Shown: positions 17,363-25,503 of the stretch, one piece after another
How positions within the stretch are numbered: position 1 is the stretch's first letter
Layout of the letters: the number at the start of each line of letters is the position of its first letter
Source of the DNA: Anaerostipes sp.
GTDB lineage: Bacteria; Bacillota; Clostridia; Lachnospirales; Lachnospiraceae
Direction of reading: 5' to 3'
Assembly: GCF_018381315.1 (NCBI RefSeq)
Contig: NZ_JAGZSD010000014.1
Coordinates: forward strand, 20,550-84,549
DNA: 64,000 bases
Notes under the pieces: generated by a model
Told to the model about the DNA's origin: nothing
The model's input: the letters and a program-made list of their open reading frames with translations, nothing else
The model's database searches: none
Position numbers and translations under genes: made by a program

Positions 17363-19033
17363 ATGATGGCATATGATCTGGTATTTAAAAACGGGACAAT
17401 TGTAGATGTCAGAAACAAAACCTGCTTTAGGGCTGATCTTGCCGTTTCAGAGGGGAAGATCGCAGAGATCGGAAATCTCTGCGGAGAGAAGGAAATAGAC
17501 TGTACCGGAAAAGTGCTCTGCCCCGGATTCATAGATGCCCACGTGCATATAGAATCCAGTATGGCAGCTCCGCGTGAGTTTGCCAATGCAGTTCTGCCCC
17601 ACGGAACGACAACTGTGATTGCGGATCCGCACGAAATGGTGAATGTCAGAGGAAATGAGGCCATGAGATATCTTCTTGATGCGACCGAAAACCTGCCGAT
17701 TTCTGTCTATGTGATGCTTCCGTCATCAATTCCTTCTACACCGTTTGAAACTAATGGGGCTGATTTCACGTCTAAAGATATGGAGGCATGGATCAATCAC
17801 CCAAGGATACTTGGCCTCGGAGAAGTGATGTGTTATCCGGATGTCCTGGCTGGACGCAGGGAGATCATGGATAAGATTGAGCTCTGCAGGCACAAGGTCA
17901 TAGACGGCCATGCGCCGGGACTCACAGGAGAAGCGCTGAGAAGGTATGTAAAAGCAGGAGTCATGACAGATCACGAATGTACATCATTTGAAGAGGCGGA
18001 AGAGAAGCGGAAAGCTGGTATGAAGATCCTTGTCCGGGAGGGCAGTGCGGCCAGAAATGTGGAGGCTATAGTCAGGGGCCTTGCAGAAAAAGGCTCCGGC
18101 ACAGACGGATTTCTCTTTTGTACGGATGATAAGCATCTGGATACGATCGAACAGGAAGGACATATCAGTTTTAATGTGAAGAAAAGCATTCAGCTGGGAC
18201 TGAAACCAGAGGAGGCCATAGCCATGGCAACCTGGAATGCTGCACAGACCTATGGACTCCCCAGTACCGGGTGTCTGGAGAAGGGTTATGACGCTGATAT
18301 TGTTGTCTTGAATTCCCTGGAGGATATAAAAGTTCTTCAGGTTTACAAAAAGGGGATTTCCTGCCGGGAGATACTCTCGGACAGCAGGGAAGCAGATGCA
18401 GATTATGGAGGAATGCTTCAAACGGTGAATCTAAAGCCGTTCGGCAGGGAAGATCTTTCGCTGCACACAGAAGGAAGAACTCCGGTCATCGGGCTGGTTC
18501 CGGGGCAGATCATAACAAGGTATCTGCTTGAGGAGGTTCCGTCAGAAAACGGATTATTCCAGCCGGATTCCATATATTCCAAACTGTGTGTGTTTGAGCG
18601 GCACCGGGGGACCGGCAGCATTACAGCTGCACCGCTGAAGGGATACGGCATCACCGGAGGGGCCATTGCCACTTCCGTAGCCCATGATTCCCATAACATC
18701 ATAGCGGCGGGAGACTGTGATGAGGATATTATAAAGGCCGTGGAGATCATCCGGGAAATGCAGGGAGGCTATGCACTGGTCAGACACGGGAAAGAAGCGG
18801 GAAGGCTTCCTCTTCCCATAGCAGGACTTATGAGTACATGGCCGGCGTCAAAAATACAAGAGCGGATTGACACTATGGTGCAGACGGCCAGAGAGATGAA
18901 CATATCAAAGGACTGCGATCCGTTTATTACACTGTCTTTTCTGGCGCTTCCGGTGATTCCGGAACTCCGCCTCACAGACAAAGGCTTGGTTGATGTAAGT
19001 AACTATCAGTTGATAAAGGACAAAGGAGAATAG
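17363..19033 (+). CDS. ade: Adenine deaminase
   Basis: Amidohydrolase converting adenine to hypoxanthine in purine salvage. Metal ligands are in DAHVHIESSM, and ADPHEMVNVRGNEAMRYLL and FCTDDKHLDTI are family blocks. 556 residues, near the usual length. Two ATG codons in a row start the gene after GAGGACAG. Placement after metK may help recycle adenine released from SAM by-products; this is an inference. Confidence 0.94.
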   Translation: MMAYDLVFKNGTIVDVRNKTCFRADLAVSEGKIAEIGNLCGEKEIDCTGKVLCPGFIDAHVHIESSMAAPREFANAVLPHGTTTVIADPHEMVNVRGNEAMRYLLDATENLPISVYVMLPSSIPSTPFETNGADFTSKDMEAWINHPRILGLGEVMCYPDVLAGRREIMDKIELCRHKVIDGHAPGLTGEALRRYVKAGVMTDHECTSFEEAEEKRKAGMKILVREGSAARNVEAIVRGLAEKGSGTDGFLFCTDDKHLDTIEQEGHISFNVKKSIQLGLKPEEAIAMATWNAAQTYGLPSTGCLEKGYDADIVVLNSLEDIKVLQVYKKGISCREILSDSREADADYGGMLQTVNLKPFGREDLSLHTEGRTPVIGLVPGQIITRYLLEEVPSENGLFQPDSIYSKLCVFERHRGTGSITAAPLKGYGITGGAIATSVAHDSHNIIAAGDCDEDIIKAVEIIREMQGGYALVRHGKEAGRLPLPIAGLMSTWPASKIQERIDTMVQTAREMNISKDCDPFITLSFLALPVIPELRLTDKGLVDVSNYQLIKDKGE

Positions 19034-19034
19034 A

Positions 19035-19898
19035 ATGAGCAGAGCAAGGAGAACAAGAAGGAGATGGAATAAAGCCGGCATCGCTGTATGGGTTGTGCTG
19101 TTGGCATTGATCGCGGCAGGCGGTATCTGGTTTATCCGTTCCGGAAAGACAAATTACACAAGTGTAAATGACGGAATCGGCGAGATGATGGCAAAAGCCA
19201 ATGAAGGTGTCATGGATAAAGACACAGGAGAAGAGTTAAAAGATTCCCTGTATGTGCCGAGAAAAATTGATAAGACGAAAAAGCTGATTGCGTTTTCTTT
19301 TGATGACGGTCCGGCCAGAGACAATACCGACAGGATTGTGAAGGCGCTGGAGAAAAATGATGCGAGAGCCACATTTTTTATGCTGGGGCAGAATGCGAAT
19401 CTGTATCCTGAGCTGGTGAAGGAAGTTATGGATTCCGGAAATGAAGTGGCAGGACATTCATGGAATCATCCTCAGCTGACAAAGATCGGGGCTTCCGGGG
19501 TTCAGCAGCAGATGAGTAAGATGAACAGTGCTATCTCAAAAGTAACCGGATCCGATGTAGGACTTTTAAGACCGCCATATGGCGCCATTAATGATATGGT
19601 AAAAGCGAATATTGATGCACCTTTACTTTTATGGAGCATTGATACTCTGGATTGGAAGACTTTAAACACAAATTCCACAGTCAATGCAATTTTAAAACAG
19701 GCCAAGGACGGGGATATTGTACTGATGCATGATATTCATAAACCTACTGTGGCCGCAGTGGAAAAGGTTCTGCCTCAGTTAAAGGCAAAAGGATTTGAAG
19801 TTTGTACAGTTTCAGAACTCCTGGAAGCCAAGGGCATAAAGGTCGGCAAGGGTGATGTGGTCATTAGTGCAAATCAGATTAACAGATATAAGAAATAA
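19035..19898 (+). CDS. Membrane-anchored polysaccharide deacetylase (NodB family)
   Basis: 287 residues. A basic N-terminus and one membrane segment (residues ~15-35) anchor a NodB domain outside the cell. Motifs seen: FSFDDGPARD (metal-binding Asp), AGHSWNHPQLT (metal His pair), RPPYGAIND and LLWSIDTLDW. It probably deacetylates peptidoglycan or another cell-wall glycan. It starts 1 base after ade, suggesting co-transcription. Confidence 0.9.
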   Translation: MSRARRTRRRWNKAGIAVWVVLLALIAAGGIWFIRSGKTNYTSVNDGIGEMMAKANEGVMDKDTGEELKDSLYVPRKIDKTKKLIAFSFDDGPARDNTDRIVKALEKNDARATFFMLGQNANLYPELVKEVMDSGNEVAGHSWNHPQLTKIGASGVQQQMSKMNSAISKVTGSDVGLLRPPYGAINDMVKANIDAPLLLWSIDTLDWKTLNTNSTVNAILKQAKDGDIVLMHDIHKPTVAAVEKVLPQLKAKGFEVCTVSELLEAKGIKVGKGDVVISANQINRYKK

Positions 19899-19910
19899 TC
19901 TACATAAGGT

Positions 19911-19944
19911 CAGTGATTCGCTGGTTGTAAGAAGTGATTCACTG
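19911..19944. promoter_or_regulatory. Two near-palindromic 13-bp sites, operator-like
   Basis: CAGTGATTCGCTG (19911-19923) and AAGTGATTCACTG (19932-19944) share GTGATTC with dyad symmetry; their starts are 21 bases apart, two helical turns. They sit just upstream of the promoter at 19953-19981. Confidence 0.45.
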
Positions 19945-19952
19945 CAGGATGA

Positions 19953-19981
19953 TTGAAATTATTTCAAATGAATTATATAAT
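19953..19981 (+). promoter_or_regulatory. Sigma-A promoter of a candidate small RNA
   Basis: TTGAAA (19953-19958), 17 bases, TATAAT (19976-19981). The -35 lies in a perfect inverted repeat TTGAAAT-T-ATTTCAA (19953-19967). Confidence 0.75.
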
Positions 19982-19987
19982 AAACCT

Positions 19988-20070
19988 AAACATTATCGTG
20001 CGGAGTCTTAAAGGGCATAGTTTGGGTTGAATATTTAGGGCAGAGCCGGTTGACGGTTTCTGCCCTTTCT
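19988..20070 (+). ncRNA. Candidate ~80-nt small RNA
   Basis: Bounded by the promoter at 19953-19981 and a strong terminator whose stem is AGGGCAGAGCCG / CGGTTTCTGCCCT (20037-20066). AACCTAAAC and GTTTGGGTT (near 19983 and 20020) can form a first helix. No reading frame of note. It could be a free small RNA, or an attenuator leader of the amidase gene 115 bases downstream. Confidence 0.5.
20037..20070 (+). terminator. Intrinsic terminator of the small RNA
   Basis: About 12 bp of stem with a GTTGA loop; the right arm TCTGCCCT runs into TTCTT. Confidence 0.85.
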
Positions 20071-20183
20071 TAATTCAGAAGAATAAGAAAGCATATTGCA
20101 CTTGGCACTGAATATTTTAGGGCTTATGAGAGGGAGAGTATCATTTTAAGGAACAGCATAACAAGTAAAAGGAGGAAACAAAA

Positions 20184-20711
20184 ATGAAAAAAGCAGTGAT
20201 ATCAGTGGGACACAGTATTTTAAAAAACGGCATGTGTACATCAGCCAGCGGAACCGTAAATGAATATCAATATAATAAAAAGCTTGCGCCCGTTCTAAAA
20301 GAATGTCTGGAAAAGAACGGATGGCAGGCAGATGTCATCGTATGCCCGGAAAAGAAATTTGCGGCAAAGACAGAAGAGAAATCGTACAAGCTCCCTTTAA
20401 TCAATAAGGGCGGATATGACCTGGCAGTGGAACTGCATCTCAATGCCAGTGACGGGGCCGGACACGGTGCAGAAGTATATTATAAGACGGAGACAGGGAA
20501 AGCATATGCACAGAGGGTCCAGAAAAAATTAGCCACTGTATTCCGGGACAGAGGGGCAAAAAAAGATGATCATCTGTATTTTTTGAACGGCACAAAACCG
20601 GCAGCTATCCTCGTGGAAAGTTTTTTCTGCGACAATAAATCAGACTGTGAATGCGGAAAAGATATAAAAAAGGTGGCAAAATTAATCGCAGACGGAATTG
20701 CAGGAAAATAA
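20184..20711 (+). CDS. N-acetylmuramoyl-L-alanine amidase (Amidase_3), no signal peptide
   Basis: 175 residues, essentially only the zinc amidase domain: VGHS, VELHLNAS and ILVESFFCDN carry the expected His/Glu ligands and catalytic Glu. There is no signal peptide and no wall-binding domain, as in phage endolysin catalytic domains, but no phage genes surround it. It may act in the mother cell during sporulation or need another export route; both are inferences. AAAGGAGG precedes the ATG. Confidence 0.85.
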   Translation: MKKAVISVGHSILKNGMCTSASGTVNEYQYNKKLAPVLKECLEKNGWQADVIVCPEKKFAAKTEEKSYKLPLINKGGYDLAVELHLNASDGAGHGAEVYYKTETGKAYAQRVQKKLATVFRDRGAKKDDHLYFLNGTKPAAILVESFFCDNKSDCECGKDIKKVAKLIADGIAGK

Positions 20712-20801
20712 GCCCTCAGCTTCTCTTTTTGGTGCACAGAATGAGAGGAACGATATGAGGCAGAGGTGTATTCTTTTATTGTAAGGAGGAGACAGAACAG
20801 A

Positions 20802-21662
20802 ATGGATTGGATTAAGCGGCTGAACGAGGCGGTATCATATATTGAGGATCATTTATCGGAGGACATAGACTATGAGGAACTTGCAAAGATTGCCTGCTGT
20901 TCCTCCTATCACTTCCAAAGGATGTTTTCCTATATTGCAGACGTTACGCTTTCTGAGTATATCCGCAGGAGGCGGATGTCCATGGCAGCGGCGGATCTGA
21001 GCAGCGGAAAAGAAAAAATTGTGGATATAGCCTTAAAGTATGGCTATGATTCACCTACAGCTTTTAACCGCGCATTTCAGAGAGTTCACCATGTGGCGCC
21101 CTCAGCGGCGAAAAAGAGCGGAATTGTTCTGAAATCTTATCCTCCTATCAGTTTTCAAATCACAATAAAAGGAGATGCAGAGATGAATTACAGAATTGAG
21201 AAAAAAGAAAGCTTTCGTATCATAGGACCGTCCGCACCGATGGAAAAGGATGTGGAAAAGAACTTTCAGATGGTGCCGGGTCTGTGGGCAAAGGCAGCAG
21301 CTGACGGAACTCTTCAGAAACTGGTTTCAAAGATAGGAAAAGAACCGCAGGGGATACTTGGAGTCAGTGCATGTGTCGGCAGTTTAGAAAACTGGAAATA
21401 TCTCCTGGCCGTTTCCAGTGAGGATCCGGCAGAAGAAGGCTGGGATGAATATATGGTACCGGCAGGTACTTGGGCTGTCTTTGAAGGAGAAGGCACTATG
21501 CCGGATTCTATCCAGCAGCTGGAAAAGAGAATCGGGACAGAATGGCTTCCAAATTCCGGATATGAATTCGGTGAAGCTCCGGATATTGAATTATATCTGA
21601 ACGCAGACCCTGAAAACGCCAAATATGAAGTTTGGGTTCCGGTGAAAAAGAAAAGCGAATAA
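20802..21662 (+). CDS. AraC-type regulator with GyrI-like effector domain
   Basis: 286 residues. The N-terminal AraC DNA-binding domain has two helix-turn-helix motifs (LAKIACCSSYHFQRMFSYI and VDIALKYGYDSPTAFNRAF). The C-terminal ~155 residues are a GyrI/BmrR-like small-molecule binding domain (FRIIGPSAPME ... KYEVWVPVKK). Such regulators often answer to drugs or amphipathic compounds. ATG at 20802 is 11 bases after AAGGAGGA. The target is unknown. Confidence 0.9.
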   Translation: MDWIKRLNEAVSYIEDHLSEDIDYEELAKIACCSSYHFQRMFSYIADVTLSEYIRRRRMSMAAADLSSGKEKIVDIALKYGYDSPTAFNRAFQRVHHVAPSAAKKSGIVLKSYPPISFQITIKGDAEMNYRIEKKESFRIIGPSAPMEKDVEKNFQMVPGLWAKAAADGTLQKLVSKIGKEPQGILGVSACVGSLENWKYLLAVSSEDPAEEGWDEYMVPAGTWAVFEGEGTMPDSIQQLEKRIGTEWLPNSGYEFGEAPDIELYLNADPENAKYEVWVPVKKKSE

Positions 21663-21686
21663 GCAGAGAGAAACAAAAAACGAATA

Positions 21687-21788
21687 AGGGGCTGTTGGGA
21701 AATAGGAAATTCATACAAGCTATTGATGCTGAGTTGAAAAACAGCAGCCATAGCCTGTAGAAAATCTCTATTTTGCGGCAGCCCCTTT
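21687..21788. repeat. Long imperfect hairpin repeat between convergent genes
   Basis: About 100 bases that fold back almost end to end: AAGGGGCTG pairs with CAGCCCCTT, then AAATAG with CTATTT, TACAAGCTAT with ATAGCCTGTA, and ATGCTG with CAGCAG at the tip. It lies between the AraC gene (plus) and nrdB (minus), so it can end transcription from both sides. The size and build resemble a small mobile hairpin element (MITE or REP-like). Confidence 0.6.
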
Positions 21789-21813
21789 TCCAATAAGAGT
21801 GTATAACAGCAAT

Positions 21814-22857
21814 TTACAGATCATCCACTAAAGCCGTGCTTTTTGCATAAGCGGTGCTCTTTGCCTCGAAAAAATCGGTCTTAATCATGTTGGCATTGGA
21901 AAACCGGCTCACCCACGACATGGATGCAGGTTCAGACTCACCGCCGGGATAGATTGGCTCAAAACCAAGATTCCTGCACCTTAAATTTCCTAAATACTGA
22001 ATATACTCTGTCACCATCTTTTTTGTAAGTCCCTGGATGTCATCGCCGATTACATAATGGCCCCAGCGGATTTCCTGTTCACATCCTTCCCGGATCATCT
22101 GCCGGTAAACATGGACCTTGCCGCTGTCAAACAAAGAAGGTTCTTCTTTTTTTAACTCCAGCAGAATATTTTTAAACAGCCATAAATGTGTATTTTCATC
22201 CCGGTTGATATAGCGGATTTCCTGTACCGATCCCGGCATACAGTGATTTCTGCCAAGGTTATAAAAAAACATAAAGCCGCTGTAAAAGTAAACACCTTCC
22301 AGGATATAGTTGGCAACCAGTGTTTTTACAAAAGACTCCGCATTTTTATTGCTTTGAAAGTCATTGTAAAGGTCACCTATAAATTGATTCCTCTCCAGCA
22401 GATACGGATCTTCCTTCCACTGGTACAGTACGTGGTTTCTCTCCTGAGGTTCACAGATCGTATCCAGCATATAACTGTAGCTCTGGCTGTGCACTGCCTC
22501 CTGAAACGCCTGGATGGACAGACACAGGTTTACTTCGTTGGCAGTGATATACTCGCTGACATTGGGCAGATTGGCAGTCTGAATGCTGTCCAAAAATATG
22601 AGGAACGAAAGGATCTTGTCATAGGCCCGGCGTTCCGGGTCCGGAAGATCTCTATAATCCTTGACGTCAGTCCCCAGGTTAATTTCCTCCGGTACCCAGA
22701 AATTATTCATGGCCTGCCGGTACCAGCCGCTGACCCATGGGTACTTCATATGATTAAAATCATTCAGATTTGTAGTATTTCCATTGATCATTCTGCGCTT
22801 TTGGACATCAGTATCCCCGTGAGGATTAAACAGAGGTTTTTTGATAAGTTGTGTCAT
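21814..22857 (-). CDS. nrdB: Class I ribonucleotide reductase, small (radical) subunit
   Basis: 347 residues. The di-metal ligands are visible in order: Asp in FLDSIQTANLPN, Glu/His in FQEAVHSQSYSYML, Glu in YILEGVYFYSG, Glu/His in RDENTHLWLF. The radical tyrosine position is kept in HSQSYSYM. It pairs with NrdA, 21 bases upstream on the same strand. A class I enzyme needs oxygen to make its radical, notable in a presumed anaerobe. Confidence 0.95.
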   Translation of the reverse strand: MTQLIKKPLFNPHGDTDVQKRRMINGNTTNLNDFNHMKYPWVSGWYRQAMNNFWVPEEINLGTDVKDYRDLPDPERRAYDKILSFLIFLDSIQTANLPNVSEYITANEVNLCLSIQAFQEAVHSQSYSYMLDTICEPQERNHVLYQWKEDPYLLERNQFIGDLYNDFQSNKNAESFVKTLVANYILEGVYFYSGFMFFYNLGRNHCMPGSVQEIRYINRDENTHLWLFKNILLELKKEEPSLFDSGKVHVYRQMIREGCEQEIRWGHYVIGDDIQGLTKKMVTEYIQYLGNLRCRNLGFEPIYPGGESEPASMSWVSRFSNANMIKTDFFEAKSTAYAKSTALVDDL

Positions 22858-22878
22858 TTCATTTCTCTCTTTCTAGGC

Positions 22879-25170
22879 TTAAGAAGAACAAACTTCGCAG
22901 TCTTCCACTTCCAGGCTTTTGGAGCGCATGTAATAAATAGTCTTCACTCCCTGTTCCCATGCCAGGATGTAAAGATCCAAAACCTTCCGGAAGGTGTATT
23001 CATTTGTTATATACAGATTCATACTCTGGGCCTGGTCAATGTGCTTTTGGCGGACTCCGCATGCACGGACCGACCAGGTCTGGTCAATATAATGAGCATT
23101 TTTATAATACCAGAAGGTGTCCATGGACAGTTCAGGAGCCACCCGTGGGATCAGGCCATATTTTTTCTCTTCTAAGAAATAGCGGTTCATAATCGGATCA
23201 AGGCCCGCTGTAGTTCCTGCAATAATGCTTGTGCTGCTTGTAGGAGCCGCCGCCAGCAGATATCCGTTGCGCAGGCCGTGCTCTTTTATACGGTTTTGGA
23301 GATCCTTCCAGCGTCCTTCTGTGAGATTTCTTTTGGAAAAATAAGAACCAGTCTGCCAGTCACTTCCCTGAAAGTAAGGATAGCATCCTTTTTCTTCCGC
23401 AATTTTAGAACTGGCCTCCAGTGCAGCATAATGAATATCAGAAAAAATCTTTTCCGCAAATTCAAGGTGTTCTTCACTTTCCCATTGAATCTTATGCTTT
23501 GCCAGCATATGGTGGTATCCGCTTACACCGAGCCCCACAGGCCGGTAGCTGCCGCTTGTAATTTTTGCATAGGGAACCGGAAAGAAATTCAGGTCAATGA
23601 CATTGTCAAGAGCTCTTACTGCACTTTCCGTCACATAGGCAAGCTGTTCATAATCGGTCACACAAAGGTTTCCGAGAGAAAGACTTGCAAGGTTGCAGAC
23701 AACAAAGTCCCCCGGTTTTGTAACGGTCACAACGACCTGTTCGCCGACGATGGTTTCGATGCGCTGTTCCGTCTGCTCAGAAGCACTCATATTTTGTGCA
23801 ATTTCCGTACAGAGATTGCTGCAGTAAATGATACCCTTGTGCTGATTTGGATTTGCACGGTTTACATGATCCCTGTTGAATGTAAACGGAGTACCTGTTT
23901 CTGCTGCACTTTTGATGATGAGGCGGATAATATCCTTTATGGGGATTACGCGCTTTTGAATCCGTTCATCCCGGACGCAGTCCAGATATTTTTCCGTCCA
24001 TTCTTCTCCCCAGCAGTCTTCCAGTGCATAACCTTTTACAGAGAGTATTTCATGGGGACACATTAAATTCCAGTTTCCTTCGATGTTGTCTCTGGCCTGT
24101 TCCCAAAAATAATCCGGATAGCAGACTGCCGGAAAGACGTCATGTGCCTTCATGCGTTCGTCACCGTTGTTTGTCCTGAGGTTCAGAAACTCAGGGAGAT
24201 CTCTGTGCCATACATCCAGATAGACAGCCACAGCACCCTGCCGCATTCCAAGCTGGTCTACCGCCACTGCCGTATCATTTGCCAGCCGGATCCAGCGGAT
24301 GACGCCGCCAGCCGCACCCTGAAATCCCCGGATGGAGCTTCCGCTGGCCCTGACCTTTCCAAAGTAAAGGCCCATACCTCCGCCGAATTTGCTGACCTTG
24401 GCAAAACTGTCAATGCTTTTGTATATGCCGTCCAGGCTGTCCGGCACTGTATCAATAAAGCAGGAAGAAAGCTGATGATAAGGCTTTCTGGCATTGGACA
24501 GAGTAGGTGTGGCCATGGTGACCTGAAGCAGGCTGAGCATATCGTAAAAACGTTTCACCCAGTGGTGTCTGTCCTTTGACTCCTTCATAGCCAGATGCAT
24601 GGCAATGCCCATAAACATTTCCTGAGGTGTCTCCAAGGGCTGGCCCTGGCGGCTGCGGATTACATATCTGCCAAGCAATAACTCAAGACCTGAATATTGA
24701 AAAAGATGATTTCTCTCCGGCTTGATCCATGATTCAAATAACCGGATTTCGTCTTCAGAATAATGACGGAGAATATATTCTCCGTATAATTGCTGTTCCG
24801 TTAAAAATTGAATCTTATCATAGAAGCTGTGAATGTGATATTCTGCTAAATTATTTCGTACCTGATACTCGAATTCAGCCATTTTTATGCGTGCCGCAAT
24901 GTTTTCCCATTTTGGGGCTTCCTGAGAAGTGAGCTCCGCTGCGGCTTTTACAAGCAGCAGGAGTTTTTTCTGATCCCCGTCCCCGGCTTTTAAATAACTT
25001 TGAAACTTTTCATATAAATATTTGAGACTGTATTCTTCCTGGGAAAACTCTTCTTGTATGGCTGTCAGCAGTCCTGCCATAGGAATTTCTTTGGAAAGAA
25101 AGGCCGCGCATATTTTTTCTCTCAGGCAGACAGCATTGCTGTGGTCCCCTGGCTTCTGATTATTTTTCAT
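22879..25170 (-). CDS. nrdA: Class I ribonucleotide reductase, large (catalytic) subunit
   Basis: 763 residues. It reduces ribonucleotides to deoxyribonucleotides. Active-site cysteines are in LSSCFIDTVPD, CSNLCTEIAQN and VVCNLASLSLG, and the C-terminal redox pair is CEVC at the very end. The N-terminal ~100 residues do not show the ATP-cone signature, so overall activity control by ATP/dATP may be absent. ATG at 25170 follows AAAGGGAAG; the frame is open to 25203 but lacks a ribosome site there. Confidence 0.95.
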   Translation of the reverse strand: MKNNQKPGDHSNAVCLREKICAAFLSKEIPMAGLLTAIQEEFSQEEYSLKYLYEKFQSYLKAGDGDQKKLLLLVKAAAELTSQEAPKWENIAARIKMAEFEYQVRNNLAEYHIHSFYDKIQFLTEQQLYGEYILRHYSEDEIRLFESWIKPERNHLFQYSGLELLLGRYVIRSRQGQPLETPQEMFMGIAMHLAMKESKDRHHWVKRFYDMLSLLQVTMATPTLSNARKPYHQLSSCFIDTVPDSLDGIYKSIDSFAKVSKFGGGMGLYFGKVRASGSSIRGFQGAAGGVIRWIRLANDTAVAVDQLGMRQGAVAVYLDVWHRDLPEFLNLRTNNGDERMKAHDVFPAVCYPDYFWEQARDNIEGNWNLMCPHEILSVKGYALEDCWGEEWTEKYLDCVRDERIQKRVIPIKDIIRLIIKSAAETGTPFTFNRDHVNRANPNQHKGIIYCSNLCTEIAQNMSASEQTEQRIETIVGEQVVVTVTKPGDFVVCNLASLSLGNLCVTDYEQLAYVTESAVRALDNVIDLNFFPVPYAKITSGSYRPVGLGVSGYHHMLAKHKIQWESEEHLEFAEKIFSDIHYAALEASSKIAEEKGCYPYFQGSDWQTGSYFSKRNLTEGRWKDLQNRIKEHGLRNGYLLAAAPTSSTSIIAGTTAGLDPIMNRYFLEEKKYGLIPRVAPELSMDTFWYYKNAHYIDQTWSVRACGVRQKHIDQAQSMNLYITNEYTFRKVLDLYILAWEQGVKTIYYMRSKSLEVEDCEVCSS

Positions 25171-25212
25171 ATTGATTGCTTCCCTTTCAACTATATGTAG
25201 CATGATAAAGTT

Positions 25213-25241
25213 ATATTAACACAAGATATTGAACTTGACAA
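25213..25241 (-). promoter_or_regulatory. nrdAB promoter overlapped by an NrdR-box-like site
   Basis: Minus strand: TTGTCA (25236-25241), 17 bases, TAATAT (25213-25218). The spacer holds, on the plus strand, ACACAAGATATTG (25219-25231), 12 of 13 positions of the NrdR box pattern as I recall it. A second box with the usual spacing is not clear. Repression by NrdR is likely but not certain. Confidence 0.5.
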
Positions 25242-25291
25242 CGACTATCAAGAATAAACTGCAGTGAAATTCAAAAGGGAAAATATACCTT

Positions 25292-25306
25292 CTGGGAATT
25301 TTCACA
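25292..25306 (-). promoter_or_regulatory. Operator-like 15-mer shared with the GH4 promoter region
   Basis: On the minus strand TGTGAAAATTCCCAG, differing at one position from the site at 29022-29036. It lies about 200 bases before the PTS EIICB gene. Confidence 0.45.
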
Positions 25307-25451
25307 GGAATTGTGCAGCATCCTTGTTTGATAGCCCTGCTCCCTAAAGTCTTTGTATATATTGATTACATTTTCAAGGTCTGTTAGGATGAATTTGTTG
25401 AAAATAACAACACAGTGAAAAACAGCAGATTCCGGCTGATGTGTTGTGCTC

Positions 25452-25473
25452 AAAAGCCTGGCGCCGGGCTTTT
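25452..25473. promoter_or_regulatory. 22-bp palindrome in the EIICB leader
   Basis: AAAAGCC-TGGCGCCG-GGCTTTT is a near-perfect palindrome, 30 bases before the EIICB start. A smaller repeat TGTTG-N7-CAACA lies at 25396-25412. Either may be an operator; the larger may be a leader hairpin. The rest of the 333-base gap between nrdA and this gene shows no reading frame. Confidence 0.4.
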
Positions 25474-25503
25474 CAGTCAGTTGACAAAGAAAGGATGAAA
25501 ATT

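Noticed and set aside
20184..20711. Amidase as a prophage endolysin
   Set aside because: No holin, structural, integrase or repressor genes nearby; flanked by ordinary chromosomal genes.
22186..23175. 329-codon plus-strand open frame across nrdB/nrdA
   Set aside because: It is antisense to well-conserved nrd genes, has no ribosome site and encodes no recognisable protein; an artefact of codon bias.
23278..24066. 262-codon plus-strand open frame inside nrdA
   Set aside because: Antisense shadow of nrdA; no start signal and no family features.
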